In this document: piece by piece, positions 45,389 through 58,200 of the stretch | Layout of the letters: every line of letters starts with the position of its first letter | Numbering within the stretch: the stretch's first letter is position 1 | Assembly (NCBI GenBank): GCA_022578965.1 | Contig: MU400589.1 | Span: 146,591 to 210,590, forward strand | DNA from: Xylaria sp. FL1777 | Taxonomy: Eukaryota; Ascomycota; Sordariomycetes; Xylariales; Xylariaceae | Length of the DNA stretch: 64,000 nt | Direction of reading: 5' to 3' | Made by a program: the position numbers and the translations under genes | Notes under the pieces: model-generated | The model's database searches: none | The model's input: only the letters and a program-made list of their open reading frames with translations | Told to the model about the DNA's origin: nothing

Positions 45389-48300
45389 TCCCACGGATCT
45401 GGGCTGCCGGACGACACAAGGTGATGGGAGGAGAGCAGTAAAGTGCAAATCGGCTATGATAACGCTGTTGGACTTAGGTAGAATAGGTCTGGTGCGAGGA
45501 AAACAGGGGAATATGATCGTCTGCCAAACTTCATACCACGCTTCAGATCTGGAAGAATTATGAATGGCAGCAACGACTTTATGTCCGGGAAGGGTGTTTG
45601 GGTCTATGTAAGAGCCTAGGAAGGAAGAGAGTTGCATTAGCATATTTCCGAGACAGATAAAGTTCCATGATACGTCGAAAACTGAAAAGATGAAGAGCGA
45701 TAAGAATTGCCAGATTTTTTCTCCCTTCTCGAATGGTGTGCCGCATATAAAGCGATTGGAATTGTGAAGGTCTTGCGTAACAATAGGTGTGGTGATAAGT
45801 GGGCATCGTGAGGATTTTATGATGGAGTCATCAGGCAAGCAACCCAGCCTGTGGTTTAGGTAGGAATGCGACCCAGGAAGCAAACAAAGACAACATCGAA
45901 AGCTCGTGAGGTTGTCACAGGCGACGGAGCCTGGAATGGCGTCTCGCATTTCCCCCACAACCCTGGATCCCAGAACACCCAATTCCCACGTGGCACCCAA
46001 TGCTGATGTCTCAACTAGCGAACGATGCAAGGCGCAAAATAGAGGCAGAGGCGCAGAAATAGCAGGTGGAACGAGGTAGACTTACTCGAAAGCGTGGTGA
46101 GAGGTACCAGACGTACTCATTCAGGATGCAGATGAAGCTTTGTGAAGAAGCCGAAGGGAGGCCAGAAACCGGGAAGTTGTTTTGAGACGAATACAATGGC
46201 AATATTTCAGCAACAATGCAAACAAGCTCTTTCAAAGGCACGGTCTAGATGCTCAATCCCCAAAACTGCAGCAGGCGGGCGAGTCGGCAAGACTTTCCAA
46301 TAAACCCTGCAACGAGACGAGGTGACAAAAGAGTCGCGATGATAAATAGCTTCGTCTCACAACAGACAGAGGGGGGGTATTACGTCAATGGCGAGAAGTG
46401 AGGGCCAGCAGCAGATGGTGAAGGTCGCAAAGGAGGGGCCGAGACGTTTAACAAAGCCGGGTCATATATGCGCGCACAAAGGTGGTGGTGATGTTTTCGC
46501 AATTTCGCTCTGCGGGTGCGTAATAGGAGAGGAAGGAGAATTAAAGAAGTGGTATTGGCCGAGTTCACAAGAGGGATGGATAGTATCCAGCACCTATCTC
46601 AGCTTAGTCAACGTCTTAATTACCTCTATTCCCGTCTCTTATCTGGCCAAAGGGTATGTTGCACGTGTGGAAATTTTGATATATCTAAGAGAAGTAACTT
46701 ACTTGCAAACAACGAACCGACCAACTACGGAGTCCCTGTACTGGATGCACTATTAGGTGACGACATGCGGAGGGACAGAGTCGTATGGCAAACAGAAAGA
46801 CGAATGATAAACAGGAAGCAACTCGCACACACACCCGATAATAACGAATAATCAAGGCGAAGGAATATATGGATGCTAATACAATCCTAGGCCTATTTTC
46901 TAAAGTGACGATGTAGGTTGGGAGGTTTGGCAACCAGCAAAACCTGGTGGGAGGATGAATAGCAGGCGGCGACAGACTACCTACTAATACCTTGGTGAAA
47001 GGGATTTTAGTGAGAGATACAGGCATGTAGATAGTGCACTGTATGTTGAGCGCAAGGTATACTATACTGTAAGCGGCGCCGTAACGGTGGAGGCGAGGGC
47101 TACACAAGCCGGAGAGTACCTCGAGCAGAGGTACATGGATATCCAGATACACTACACCTTTGTAGGTTAGCAGAGCAGGCACTACGCCTCCAAGTCCTGG
47201 GCTGCATGTAACCAACCCTCACGTACTGACTGCGTACTGCCTCATGCATGCATGTCAGTCAACCAGCCGTTGGCGCTAGACCAAGCCAAAAGTTTTACAC
47301 TGTACCCCACCCAGTGGGTTTTTTTTGGCACCATACGTACGGTAGTATAGGCAATCTAGCTTAGGAATCATGAAGCAGTTTACTCAAGAATGCAACAGTG
47401 CAACTGTGGTTGTGCACAATCAACACTTACCTAGGTTAGAAGGAGACTGGAGATGCAACATATCAACTGGTAAGCTATTCGATGTGTTTGAAATATGGAC
47501 AAATACTCAACTTGATGTTTTACTGACTATTCAGCCACAGCTTCTACTAGAACTACGCAGTACTGTACAGCTATACTACATAGGTAGCTATCTAGGTAGG
47601 TACCTACCTAGTATTTATTGTATCTGTATATATGAACCCCCACCCTAATCAGTAGAAAACTACACTACGCATCGAGCAGGAATCGAACATTGATCGAAGA
47701 GGTTCATCAGCACCCAGTACTTAGTGTAGGTACCTAGTTAGTCCGCTTACACTGTATTATCTCACTAGGCACAGCTCCGTAGTCGCACTGTTTGGCTAGC
47801 TTGGTAACCTTGCTCGTGTAGAAAACCTGTTGAGGTTTTGCGCATTACGATCAGTGCGATCAAATTGTTTCAGCTTCATTTCGCAATAGTAATTTCTCTT
47901 TCTTCAAGTTGCTTGTTATCGTTTTTGTAAAGCTATTGTAGACTTGACATGCAATCTGATAATCCAGCAATGGTTTATTGCTAATACCAACGAGTTTCTC
48001 ATATCTCATCCATGCTATATTAACTATTGTTACTTGTTATAAACACATTTTCAGTTGGATATTAAGTAAGTATTATTTACCACATACTACGCAGTATAGC
48101 ATTGCTATTACTCACATATTCGTTACATCGTCTAAAATGTTTGATATTTCGTTTAGTCATCCCGAGCTTTGTGATCTCCAAGCTTACCTTCGGTCTGCAC
48201 TTAACCAGTTCAAGAGGCATAGCTGATTTAAGTTGTTATGTAAAAATATCGTACACATCCAAGAAACTAGGCGAGCCTCGAACATACCACGCATCCGGGT

Positions 48301-50570
48301 AAGGATTCTGGAAGCATAAGAGAGTAGCACAAGAGGAAGCAATCCACAAGGCTTGCATGCAGTCTGTTCTACGCAGTACTGCGTATAAAAGTGCCCAGTA
48401 CGGTACTGTGCACACAAAGGTAGACACCGAGAGTCATGCAATACGCGGGGCCGCTTTGGGAAGTGATGACGTAGGGGAGGGGGCGACTTGTCCCAGTTGT
48501 AGAAAATAAGCGGGAGAAAATTCTAACAAGGTACCTACAAAAAATACTCAGTAAATACTGTGCTGTGTACGCTATCAATACAGGGGGTACCTAGACTAGC
48601 CTGCATGTGCTTACTTATACTGCACTAGGTACACTTAAGACACTTATACGGTATCAAGGTAGGTTTGCTAAGAGCAGGCTTTAGACTCTCTCTTCTGAGG
48701 ATGAACGGGACACGGCGCGCACCATCGACTGTAAATGTAGGTAGGGTTATCCAACATCCGGTATGCCGCGCGTCTCGGCTGCGCAATGCAAAGCAACGCC
48801 ATAACTGAATTCTGGTACGACTCGGATCAGTGTAGCACTTATATACAGTAAGGAGAGTTGCATGCGGCAGATGTGCCAGTAGCGATAGGAGCAGGAGGAG
48901 GAGGAGTGCATCAGAAATGAGGCTTCCAGCGGCTCGTGCATAATCGTGCTTCTCTCATCTTGGTCTCTTATCGTGGACGAGCCAATGGAAATGCGGCATC
49001 AGGTCTTGCAAGTCAGCACCGACAAGGTTGTAGAGAACGCCATTTATCGCCGCTTTCTCTAAACGAGTCCCCATTGATCGGATACGGTTAGCTGGTGGCG
49101 GCCACGAGATAAACCACGCCATATCATACCACAGTGCCACACCTAAACTACATACATACGTACGTACTACAACAGCCAAGGTCAACAACAGAAAGTAGCC
49201 AATTGAAAATTTTTGTTGAGAGCCGATACCCTTAGTCCCTTACTTACTCGTAGAAACCCTACATGTACATGGCGTTCCCTTTCTTAATAATATGTTACAT
49301 AGGAGATAGAGTCTGCAAGCTGTGACACGAACTTACATCACTTGCAGCTTAACCCTACCAGAGGTTGTAGACTAGCGAATTTGAACATATTTGGTCTTCC
49401 AATCAAGAGCCACTTCACGGGGTCGACTTGATTCATACGATACTGCGTATACACTCCTTGTCAACCAATCGTGAAATATACCGGCCACGGCTCCAACACC
49501 CCGTATTTACCAGCATCGAACTACTGCAAATCATCTGTTCAGTTATTTAGCCATACATGATGTCGTGGCCGAGACAAACGCTGGTGTTGGTTACAGTATT
49601 GCATGTAACACTAATGCGCTTCATGTTTCCCCGGTAGCAACATGGGCAGTGCTATATAATAGTTCCATCTCGGTCTGAGAAAGGGTGTCTGATGCATATA
49701 CAGCTACAGCAAGGCCGGAAATGCCGTACAATTCTTATACGTAATCTTCAAAGACACTTGACACTTTGCTACGGAGACTCGAGATGAACTAATGGCGAAA
49801 GCCGGCAGTCGTTTTAGCCGTTGGCAAAGATGAAAATCTAACCTTATCGTTTTACATCTAGTAGAAGAAGAATTAAGCGCGAGGCCTTCGGTCTTGCTCG
49901 TACTACAAGCACAGTCATAAATGTAGGTATGTCATGAGAGGATTTCTTTACCTTGAGTCAGTGAAGCCCCCGTATGTTAGAGTCCAGCTCAACCACCGCA
50001 TCTGGGGAATCTGGAGATAGCTTTCCAGAAGTAGCTCTCCCCCTCAACACTAACCTCTGGGGCTGATGCAAAGCATTACGAAACCATTCACGCCGCTCAG
50101 CGCCGGGAGAACTATTCTTGCAGAGTACTTATTATATAACCTTGCAAAGCCTGTCCCGACCCACTTATAAGGTTCTTCTGGGCTTGTAGATGCCACGATC
50201 TACGTTAGCTGTATGGTCGGTGTAGCAGAGCCCGGTTGCTCCGGTTCATGAGCCTCTTACATATACTAGTACCCGTGTACAGGGTGTTTTTGATTGGGAG
50301 CTTGGCGGCATGGAGATACTACTGGCTGAGATTCCTCGTCGCGAACTAGGTACACTACTGCACACACTAAATACGGCAGGGTAGCTCGATGCAATGTTCA
50401 GGGATGGCACGGTTACCATATTCTATGCCTTTGAATCCTAGCTAGGCACTGATAGCAAATACGGCGTAGGAAATAGCGATGGTGTGCCTTCTAAATACTG
50501 GCCCAGAACCTTGTAATTACTACGTAAGGTTAGATCTGTACTCAAAAAAGTGAATGTCAAAGGAAAAACA
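45389..50570. other. Five-kilobase gene-poor spacer
   Basis: The first part is the probable leader and promoter of the CBM21 gene; its upstream frame is open to 46030. Beyond that, open frames at 46380-47215, 47370-47648 and 47978-49188 overlap on both strands and show no domain, intron pattern or codon bias of a gene. TACCTA/TAGGTA palindromes are frequent near 47578-47735. Base composition stays normal until about 50570, where it drops abruptly. Confidence 0.45.
47593..47610. repeat. Perfect 18-bp palindrome TAGGTAGGTACCTACCTA
   Basis: The sequence equals its own reverse complement over 18 bases and is the longest clean example of the motif that recurs in the spacers. Another partial copy is at about 47727-47742. 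Confidence 0.6.
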
Positions 50571-51975
50571 TTTCCTAAGTATAGTACTAAGAAACTATGT
50601 ATAAATACTACTAATTTAGGTAAAGCTAGTCCGTGTTTTTTAGGTTCTTGTATAATAACTATTGCATAATATATATTATAGCTTGTATTACTTAAAAGCT
50701 ATAATTATTTTTTTTGCTAAATAGTTGTTTTAGCTATTTATAAAAATAAAGCTATTTATAAATGCTTTTTAATATTTATACTATTAATACTTTTAATCTT
50801 TGTTTATTTTTTTTTAATATATGTTTGTTAATATACTATAAACTTTTTATTAAGTAGCTATTTTTGTTATAAGTTAAAAATAAATTATTGCTATTATATT
50901 TATTAAGCAATGTTATTTTTTTAAAGCTTTATAGTTTATATATATTGCTATAATAGCAACTTATAATAGCTTATAAGCTATTATAATATAGTTTAAATTT
51001 ATTAGCTTATTATTTAATATATAAAACTTAATTGCTAGTTTTATAAGTTTTAATTAAGCTTTTTTTCTTTTATAAATAAGCTTAAATTTAGTTTTTTAAT
51101 GCTTTTAAACTATTAAAGTAGTTATATATTAGTAGTGCTTTATAGTTTTATATTAAATATTACTAAAATTTAATTTTTTTTTTTTGTTTAAATTTTTAAT
51201 ATAATTAGTAATTTTTATAGCTAGTTGCTAATTTAATAGTTATGTTTTAAATAGCAAAAAATAGCTGCTATAGCTATTAAGCTTTAAAGTTTAATTATAT
51301 ATATAAATAACTGCTTTTAATAAAGTTTAAAAATTAAAATAGCAATAAGTTAAACTTTTATATAGCATAATTTGCTTAATATTATTATTAGCTTTTTTAA
51401 CTTTATTATTACTTTTAAGTTTTTTAAATATAATTAACTTTATAATAAAACTATTTAATTTATATTAATTAGTTATTTTTTTGCTTATAAATATGCTTAT
51501 ATTATTACTTATTTATTTTTTAAAAAAACTAAATATTTTGCTAATTTATTAAATTAGTAGTTTTATTGCTTTAAAACTAATATTAAGCATTATTTCTGCT
51601 TTAACTTATATAATAATATATTTAATGCATATTAATAACTTAAAATTAGCTATAAATATATAGTTTATAGCTTAATATATAAATAATAAAAGTAATATAA
51701 TAAGTTATAAGTTTAAAAGTTTATTTAATAGTAGTTTTATTAGCTAGCATTAGCTATATTTAATAATAATTTATTAAGCAATAAATATAGCTTTTAAGTA
51801 TTAAAAATGCTTATTTAGCTTTTAAATTAAGCTTTTAATAATAATATACTTTAAGTTAATATGTATGTTTTTTATGTTTTGTAGTAATTTTAGCACTTTA
51901 AGCACTTTTAAAAGCGTTATAACTTAAAATACTATATTAATTAAATATAAAAAGTTTTTTAAAGCTTATTTATAT

Positions 51976-52278
51976 AGTAAGGTCTACTATGGGTAGTGAG
52001 GCAATTAAGCATAGAAAGTGTGATGTAGATTGGAAGGAGGGGGGCCTTGCAGGCAATTGCTATGCAATTGCCTTAGGCATGGGCCCTACATAGCTATCTA
52101 GCTAAGCTACTATAGTGTAATATAGATTAGAAGAAGGGGGGCCCTGCAGGCAATTGCTACGTAATTGCCTTAGGCATGGGCCTTACATAGCTATTTAGCT
52201 AAGCTACTATAGCTACAAGTGGGAATATTACTGTAGCTGGACCTTATAGATATGGAGTTCTCTTTTCAGTTTGTATTA
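51976..52278. repeat. Left copy of a 303-bp direct repeat, probable LTR (least mutated)
   Basis: It aligns end to end with 60571-60873. It starts AGTAAGGTCTACTATGGGTA and ends near TTTGTATTA. Inside, a ~97-bp unit is tandemly duplicated (52019-52115 and 52116-52213), each with GCAGGCAATTGC and CATAGCTAT...TAGCTAAGCTACTATAG. It keeps about 50% G+C in 52021-52080, far above its surroundings. At 52051-52073 there is a hairpin with 10-bp arms (AGGCAATTGC/GCAATTGCCT). Confidence 0.75.
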
Positions 52279-55200
52279 AGTACTAGAGCACAAAAAAGAA
52301 ATTGTTGACCTTAATAAGGCTAATTTAGTTATTTATATAAACTGATCTTTATTTTAGAAATTACAATTAATTTAAGTTATTTATTAATTAATTAATTAAG
52401 CAAGCATAACTTTTTGTAGCTTTTTATATGGTTGCTTGCTAATAATAAGCTTTATAACTTTTGCTTTATTTTTATTTTTTAGTTTTAACTTAGCTTGTTT
52501 TTTTATATAAGCTTAGTATTTTTTAACTAAATTTTTGGCTAATTAAAGTTATTACTTCGATTTTTACTAGTTGTTTTTATAACTATATTTTTTTTATTTA
52601 ACTAAATAGTTAAAACCTAACTTAGTTTAATTAATATAATGCTTTAAAATGGTTTTAATTTTAAATAAATTATTTTCTTTGTTAAGGTTTTGCTTATTGT
52701 AAATAAAACTAAGTAAAAGTACAGTTTAATAAAATAGGTTTTTACTTTATTAGCTTAGTAAAAAGTGTATAATAAAAATTATAAAGTATATGCTAAAAGT
52801 TTTTAATAAATTAATATAATAAGCTAGCTAACTTATTTGTTTTATTACTTTATATAGTTTAATATATTGCTATAAGTACTTTTTAAATAAGTTATTAAAA
52901 AAATAGTATTTTTTATGCAGCTTTAAATAAACTTTGTTTTTAATATTAAATTTTATAAGCTTATGCTTATTATTATAATAATATTTAGCTTTTATAGCAG
53001 TAAAATTTATAGCTAATTTAGCATTTTTGCATAAATGTTTACAAAAAAAGCAAATGTTCTTTAATATGTTATATAACTTATTGTTATTAATAAGTACGTT
53101 GTTAGAACTAAAGAGTTTAAATCTAAATAATTGCTTATATAATAAAGATTTAATAAGATCTAAATATGTATTATTAAGGTTTTATTGCAAAGATGAAAAA
53201 ATATTTATTTAATTGTAATTAAGGTAAACAAAGGTGTAATGCTAAATAGCAATTTTAATAGTCTGATTTTTGCGTTTAAATATGTTATTACTTTATAAAT
53301 AATATGTAGTAGTTATTAAAAGCTATGCGTTATATTTTTTTTATAAATTTACTTAAAACTTCGAAGTAAACTTATGGTTATAATTGGAGATAATGCCACT
53401 TAGTATGCTTTAGTTGCATAATAGGAGCATTTTAGCAAAAGCAAGACTTTAATTTTTTGCTATGTATGTTTTATGACTTAAAATTAATAATGTGCGTTTA
53501 AATATAGCATATATTATAAGCATTAATGCATTATAGTGTGTATACTTATTTAATTATTATGGGGTTTTTATTATTAGTATATTAAGCAGATTTATAATAA
53601 AGTTTATTATAATTGTTTTTATAGGTTAAGAATTTTTAGGTTAAATTAGCTAATAATTGCTATTTGGTTTATTTCGACTTATTACGTAAAGTTTATAACT
53701 ATTATAATGCTGCAAATACGTTTTTACTTTTTAAGTTTTTTTTTTAATAAAAAAACCTTTAAGGTTATATATTATACGCTTTTTACTAAAGTAGTATTTA
53801 TTATTATAAGCTATAGTAAAAAACTTGCTAACTTAATCCTTAGGAATGCAAAAGTAATAATGGCTTTTTTTGTTAATATTGTAAAGTAGTTTATTTATAA
53901 TTGCAAAAGAATAGCTTAAGCGCAAAAAATTTGCAGCATTTTTGTTGTTATTTATATGTATTATGTTTAAAGTTTTATAATACTTTAGGTTTTTATTATA
54001 ATTAGCAATAATTTTTAATTTTACTTTATTACTTATAATAGCTTTTGCTAATATTAACTAAATATTATTAAGTATAAAATTTTTATTAGTTTTTTATATG
54101 TTGCTTTTTGCATTAAATAAGTTTTTAATGTTTTTAAAACAACTTAATACATTTAGTATATAATTAATATAGCTAAGCAAGTAGTATATTTGTAGATTAT
54201 ATTAAGAAAAGTAAATTAAGGCATTAATAAAGCGCTTATTAATGCAATTTATAAACGTAGTGTTTAGATTAGTTTAGTTAATAATGCTTTTAGTAGCAAA
54301 ATAGTTAATAAGAACAACTATAGGGTTTTTTAACGCTTTAATTATTATGTATAAACGTTTATATGTTTATATAATATAACTTATTTTTATTTTAAAGGGA
54401 CTATATTATAACTTAAGAATTAAGATATATTAGCTTAAATATATAACGGAAAGCATTTATGTATTAAAGATAAAAGTACTTAGTTATTATATATAATTAT
54501 TTTTTGTGTAGTATAGTATAATACTAAAGCTTTGCTTAAAAAATGCATTTATTTATATATATAACGACTTGCTAAGGTTGTAATAATATAGTATAGTATA
54601 CAAACAAATAAGATTTTAAATAGCTTAAAATAATGCTTTTTTGGCTTTTGTAAGTTCGAAAAAAGTTAAGCAGTAATATGTTTAATGCTTGTTAAAGTTG
54701 TTTACTTTAAACTTTTTGGACTTATGTTTTTTATTAAGTAATGTGGTTTTGCGTTTTTGTAATAGTTCTGAAATTTTTGCGTAAAACAAAATTAATAAAC
54801 GTAAAAAACTTATAATATTTAAGTATTGTTTAAGAGCTTTAAGTTAATAAAAAAATTTAATGTTTTGTATTATTTTAACTTTTTGCTTAATAGTTAATAT
54901 GCTAAAAGTGTTTATTTAAAAGCTTAAAAGCTTAATAAAAAGGTATGCTATAAAAAATTTTTTTAGCAAAAAGGATATTTTTTTGCTTTAAAACAGCTTA
55001 AAGATAGTGCATAAATAAAAGAGGTGTTTTTTTTTAGTATTAAAATAAATTATAATATTGTTAATAAAGGCGTAATAAAAGTGCTTAAACTTTTTAAGTA
55101 AGCAATTTATAAACTGTTGTACATATGTAAATATATTGCAAAATCTTATAAGTATAATTATAAACTGTTTAAAACCTTTTAGGCTAACAATAGTAAATCT

Positions 55201-58200
55201 ATTATAATAATTAAGATGTACTTTAAATTAGTAAAAGAAAAAAGTTGTGTTTATATAAGTTATGTATTTTTTTTTTTTAATTAACAAGATAACTTTAGAT
55301 TAAAAAAGCAAAGGATAATTGTTTAAAACGGCTACTTTGTTTAAAGTTTGCAAGTTAATTACTAGTTGTAAGTGCGGTTTTTCTTTTTTTTGCGTTTAAA
55401 CTACAAAAGTAAAGTGCGCAAATAAAGTAAGTTTGTTGATTTATTTTATTTGATTTTATGCGTAAAGCTAATTAAAAATAAGATTAATAGCTTTTTTATT
55501 GTAGATGCTTAAAAAATAAGGTTAATTGTTTAATTTGGTTTTTTGCTAATTGTTTACTAAAGGTATTTTTATAAGTTTATTTTTAGGAATATTAATAATA
55601 TTTTGGTTTTATTAAATTTTAGAAATTTTATTAATTAGTTGTAGGATTTTTTTTGTTGTTATATTTCTGCTAGTATAAATAAAGTAGCTAGCTAGTAATA
55701 TAACTTTGTTTTTTTTGTTAGGTTTTTTAATTTTTAAAGTGGAAATAATTTTGCAAATTTTGAGTTTTAGCGCGTTTAAGTTTATTGCATTATTTATTTT
55801 TTTTAGTAGCTAGTTAGTTAATTTTTTAATTATGCTATATATTGCGTTAATAATTAAGCTAGTGGTTAAAACACTAGTTTGTTTAAGCATGTTTATTATA
55901 TTAGCAATATTAGTTATATTAATATAAGGGTTAAAGTTATAGCTAAAAATGTATACGTTAATAGTAATTTATTTAAGTATAAAAGTTAAATTAATTAACT
56001 TATTTATGTAAAACGTGTTAAAAAACTTAAAGTTATTAGAAATATAAATGCTTTTATTAATAATATTTAAGCTAATATTAATAGTGTTAATAGTTTTAGC
56101 GCTAGTGTTTTTAGGTATTATGTTAAATAAAGCACTTATAGCTATAATGTTTGCAGCTAGTATAACTGTTTTTAAACATGCTTTTTAGGATTTTTTTTTA
56201 GCTTTGCTACTAAAAAACTGCTTTTAAATAGTATTAATATAAGTACTTTTAGGTATAGTTTTAATTTAAAGCAAAAGATTAACTAAAATTATATTTTTAG
56301 GAGTAGTGGACTTAATAAGTATAGCTATACTATTTTTATAAAATAGCTTAAACATAAAGTTATAATTAATAAGCAAAGGTTTATATGTAGCTAAAGCTTA
56401 TATTGTGGCATTAGGCTTAAAAAATACTTTGCGAGCTAAGGTAATTCTTTATGTATATAAGTATGCGCGTAAGTATACTTAAAATGGAATTTTAAAGTTA
56501 TTTATGTTAGCTATAGTTATTTTTGCTTTTTTATAATTAATAATTGCACTTTGTAGATTTAAATATTTAGTGCTTAGTAAAAAACAAAGTGTTATGTTTT
56601 TTTTAACTATTTAAGCTTTTTTTTTAATTTGTAAAAGCTTAGAAAATCTGTAATTATTATGTTTTAATAGGTAAAGTTTAAACTTAGCTTTTAATGTGCA
56701 GTAAAAGTGGCTTTTATTAATGCTTTTGATTTTTTTTGCTTGTTGACTTTTTTGATGTTTAATTGTATGTTTGCAAGTATTAAAAAGCTTATATGTGATA
56801 ATGTTTTATAATGTACTTATGTTTAAGCATACTTAAACTTTTTTATTATTAGGTTTAATATATATATTTACTTTAAAATATAAGTATTTAACGCTAAAAC
56901 ATTTTAATAAGTTGTTTGAAGTATTAGCAACTAAGGGTGCTTAGCATATATAAAGTATGATTAGTTTAGCTTTAGATTTAATGCTTTTAATTTCTGTAGA
57001 AACGTTTATTTTTAGCTAATATAAAGTTAAATTTGCTTGTGATTTGTTTGTACTGCAAGTTTTTAAGTAGCAAAACAGCTAATTATAAAAATTAAACAAG
57101 GTGTGATAATGCTTGTATATGTACGTTATTAAATTAGCAAGCAACTAAAATGTAATTTGTTTGTATAAGCAATTAGTATATTTATAAGCGTGTTAGTTTT
57201 TATTACATAACAAATTAAAAGTTTTTTTATAGTATTTGTATGTATTATTGTAGTTTATTACTATAAAAGCTGCGTTATTTAAGCTTTTTAAAGAAAAGAA
57301 AGTTAGGTTTTTAAACTTAAAAGAGGTGAACTTAGAATTAAAGTTTATAAAATAAGCTTGGTTGCGATTTTTTTTATGCTTATTATATTTATTTTAATAA
57401 TGCTTATAACTATATTTATGTTTGCGTTTTTTTTTTTTTTATAAAGGCTTATTATTGTTGTTTTTACTATTTTTGCTGAACTTATTTTTATTTTTTAATT
57501 TATACTTATATTTGTTTTTATAAGACTTGTAATTATAACTTTTAAGCAAAGGTAATTAGTGTTATGTGTATTGTTTTTTTTTTTTGCATGCGTGAAAGAA
57601 CATTTTTTTTGCTGCTGTAATGAGGATTGGCTTTGCTTTAGCAACTTTGGTTATATATTTAGCTAAAGATTTTTTTTTTTTAGAAGCATAAAAGTATTGC
57701 TTAATATTTATATTTATGTAAGTTTAAATAAAGACTATTATGTTTTGCTAATTATTATTGTTTTTAGTTAAGGTTTTTATTGCTTTAGCATATTATAGCT
57801 TTTTTTAAATAAAGGTTATTATTGCTATATTTTTTTAAGCTATGTTTTTTAAGGTAAGCTTGGTGCTATTAAATTATTAAGTTGCTTTAAAAGTAAGTAT
57901 TGCAAATTAAATTGTAAGTTTATTAAGTATTTTGTTTAATTTTTTAGTATAATAGCTTATATGTATAGCTAATGTTAACTTATTATTTTATTATATTACT
58001 GCAGTTTTTTTTAATAAGGTTTAGAATATTTTTAATATTTGCTTTTTGTTAAAGTTATAAGTGCTTAAGTTTTTAAGGAACAAAGAAATATAATTTATAA
58101 AACAATAAATATTAGTAAAAATTAGTTTATTATTATTTATAATTATGCTAACATTTTTAGGATTATTTTAATTAGGATTAAAATAGCTAATATTAGAACG

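Noticed and set aside
45389..46030. 214-codon in-frame upstream extension of the CBM21 protein
   Set aside because: It is hydrophobic and irregular, unlike family N-termini; the Ser/Pro-rich start at 45388 is more natural. A leader intron could exist.
47660..47720. GTTCGATTCC on the minus strand, like a tRNA T-loop
   Set aside because: The flanking bases do not form a T-stem, and no acceptor or anticodon stem fits.
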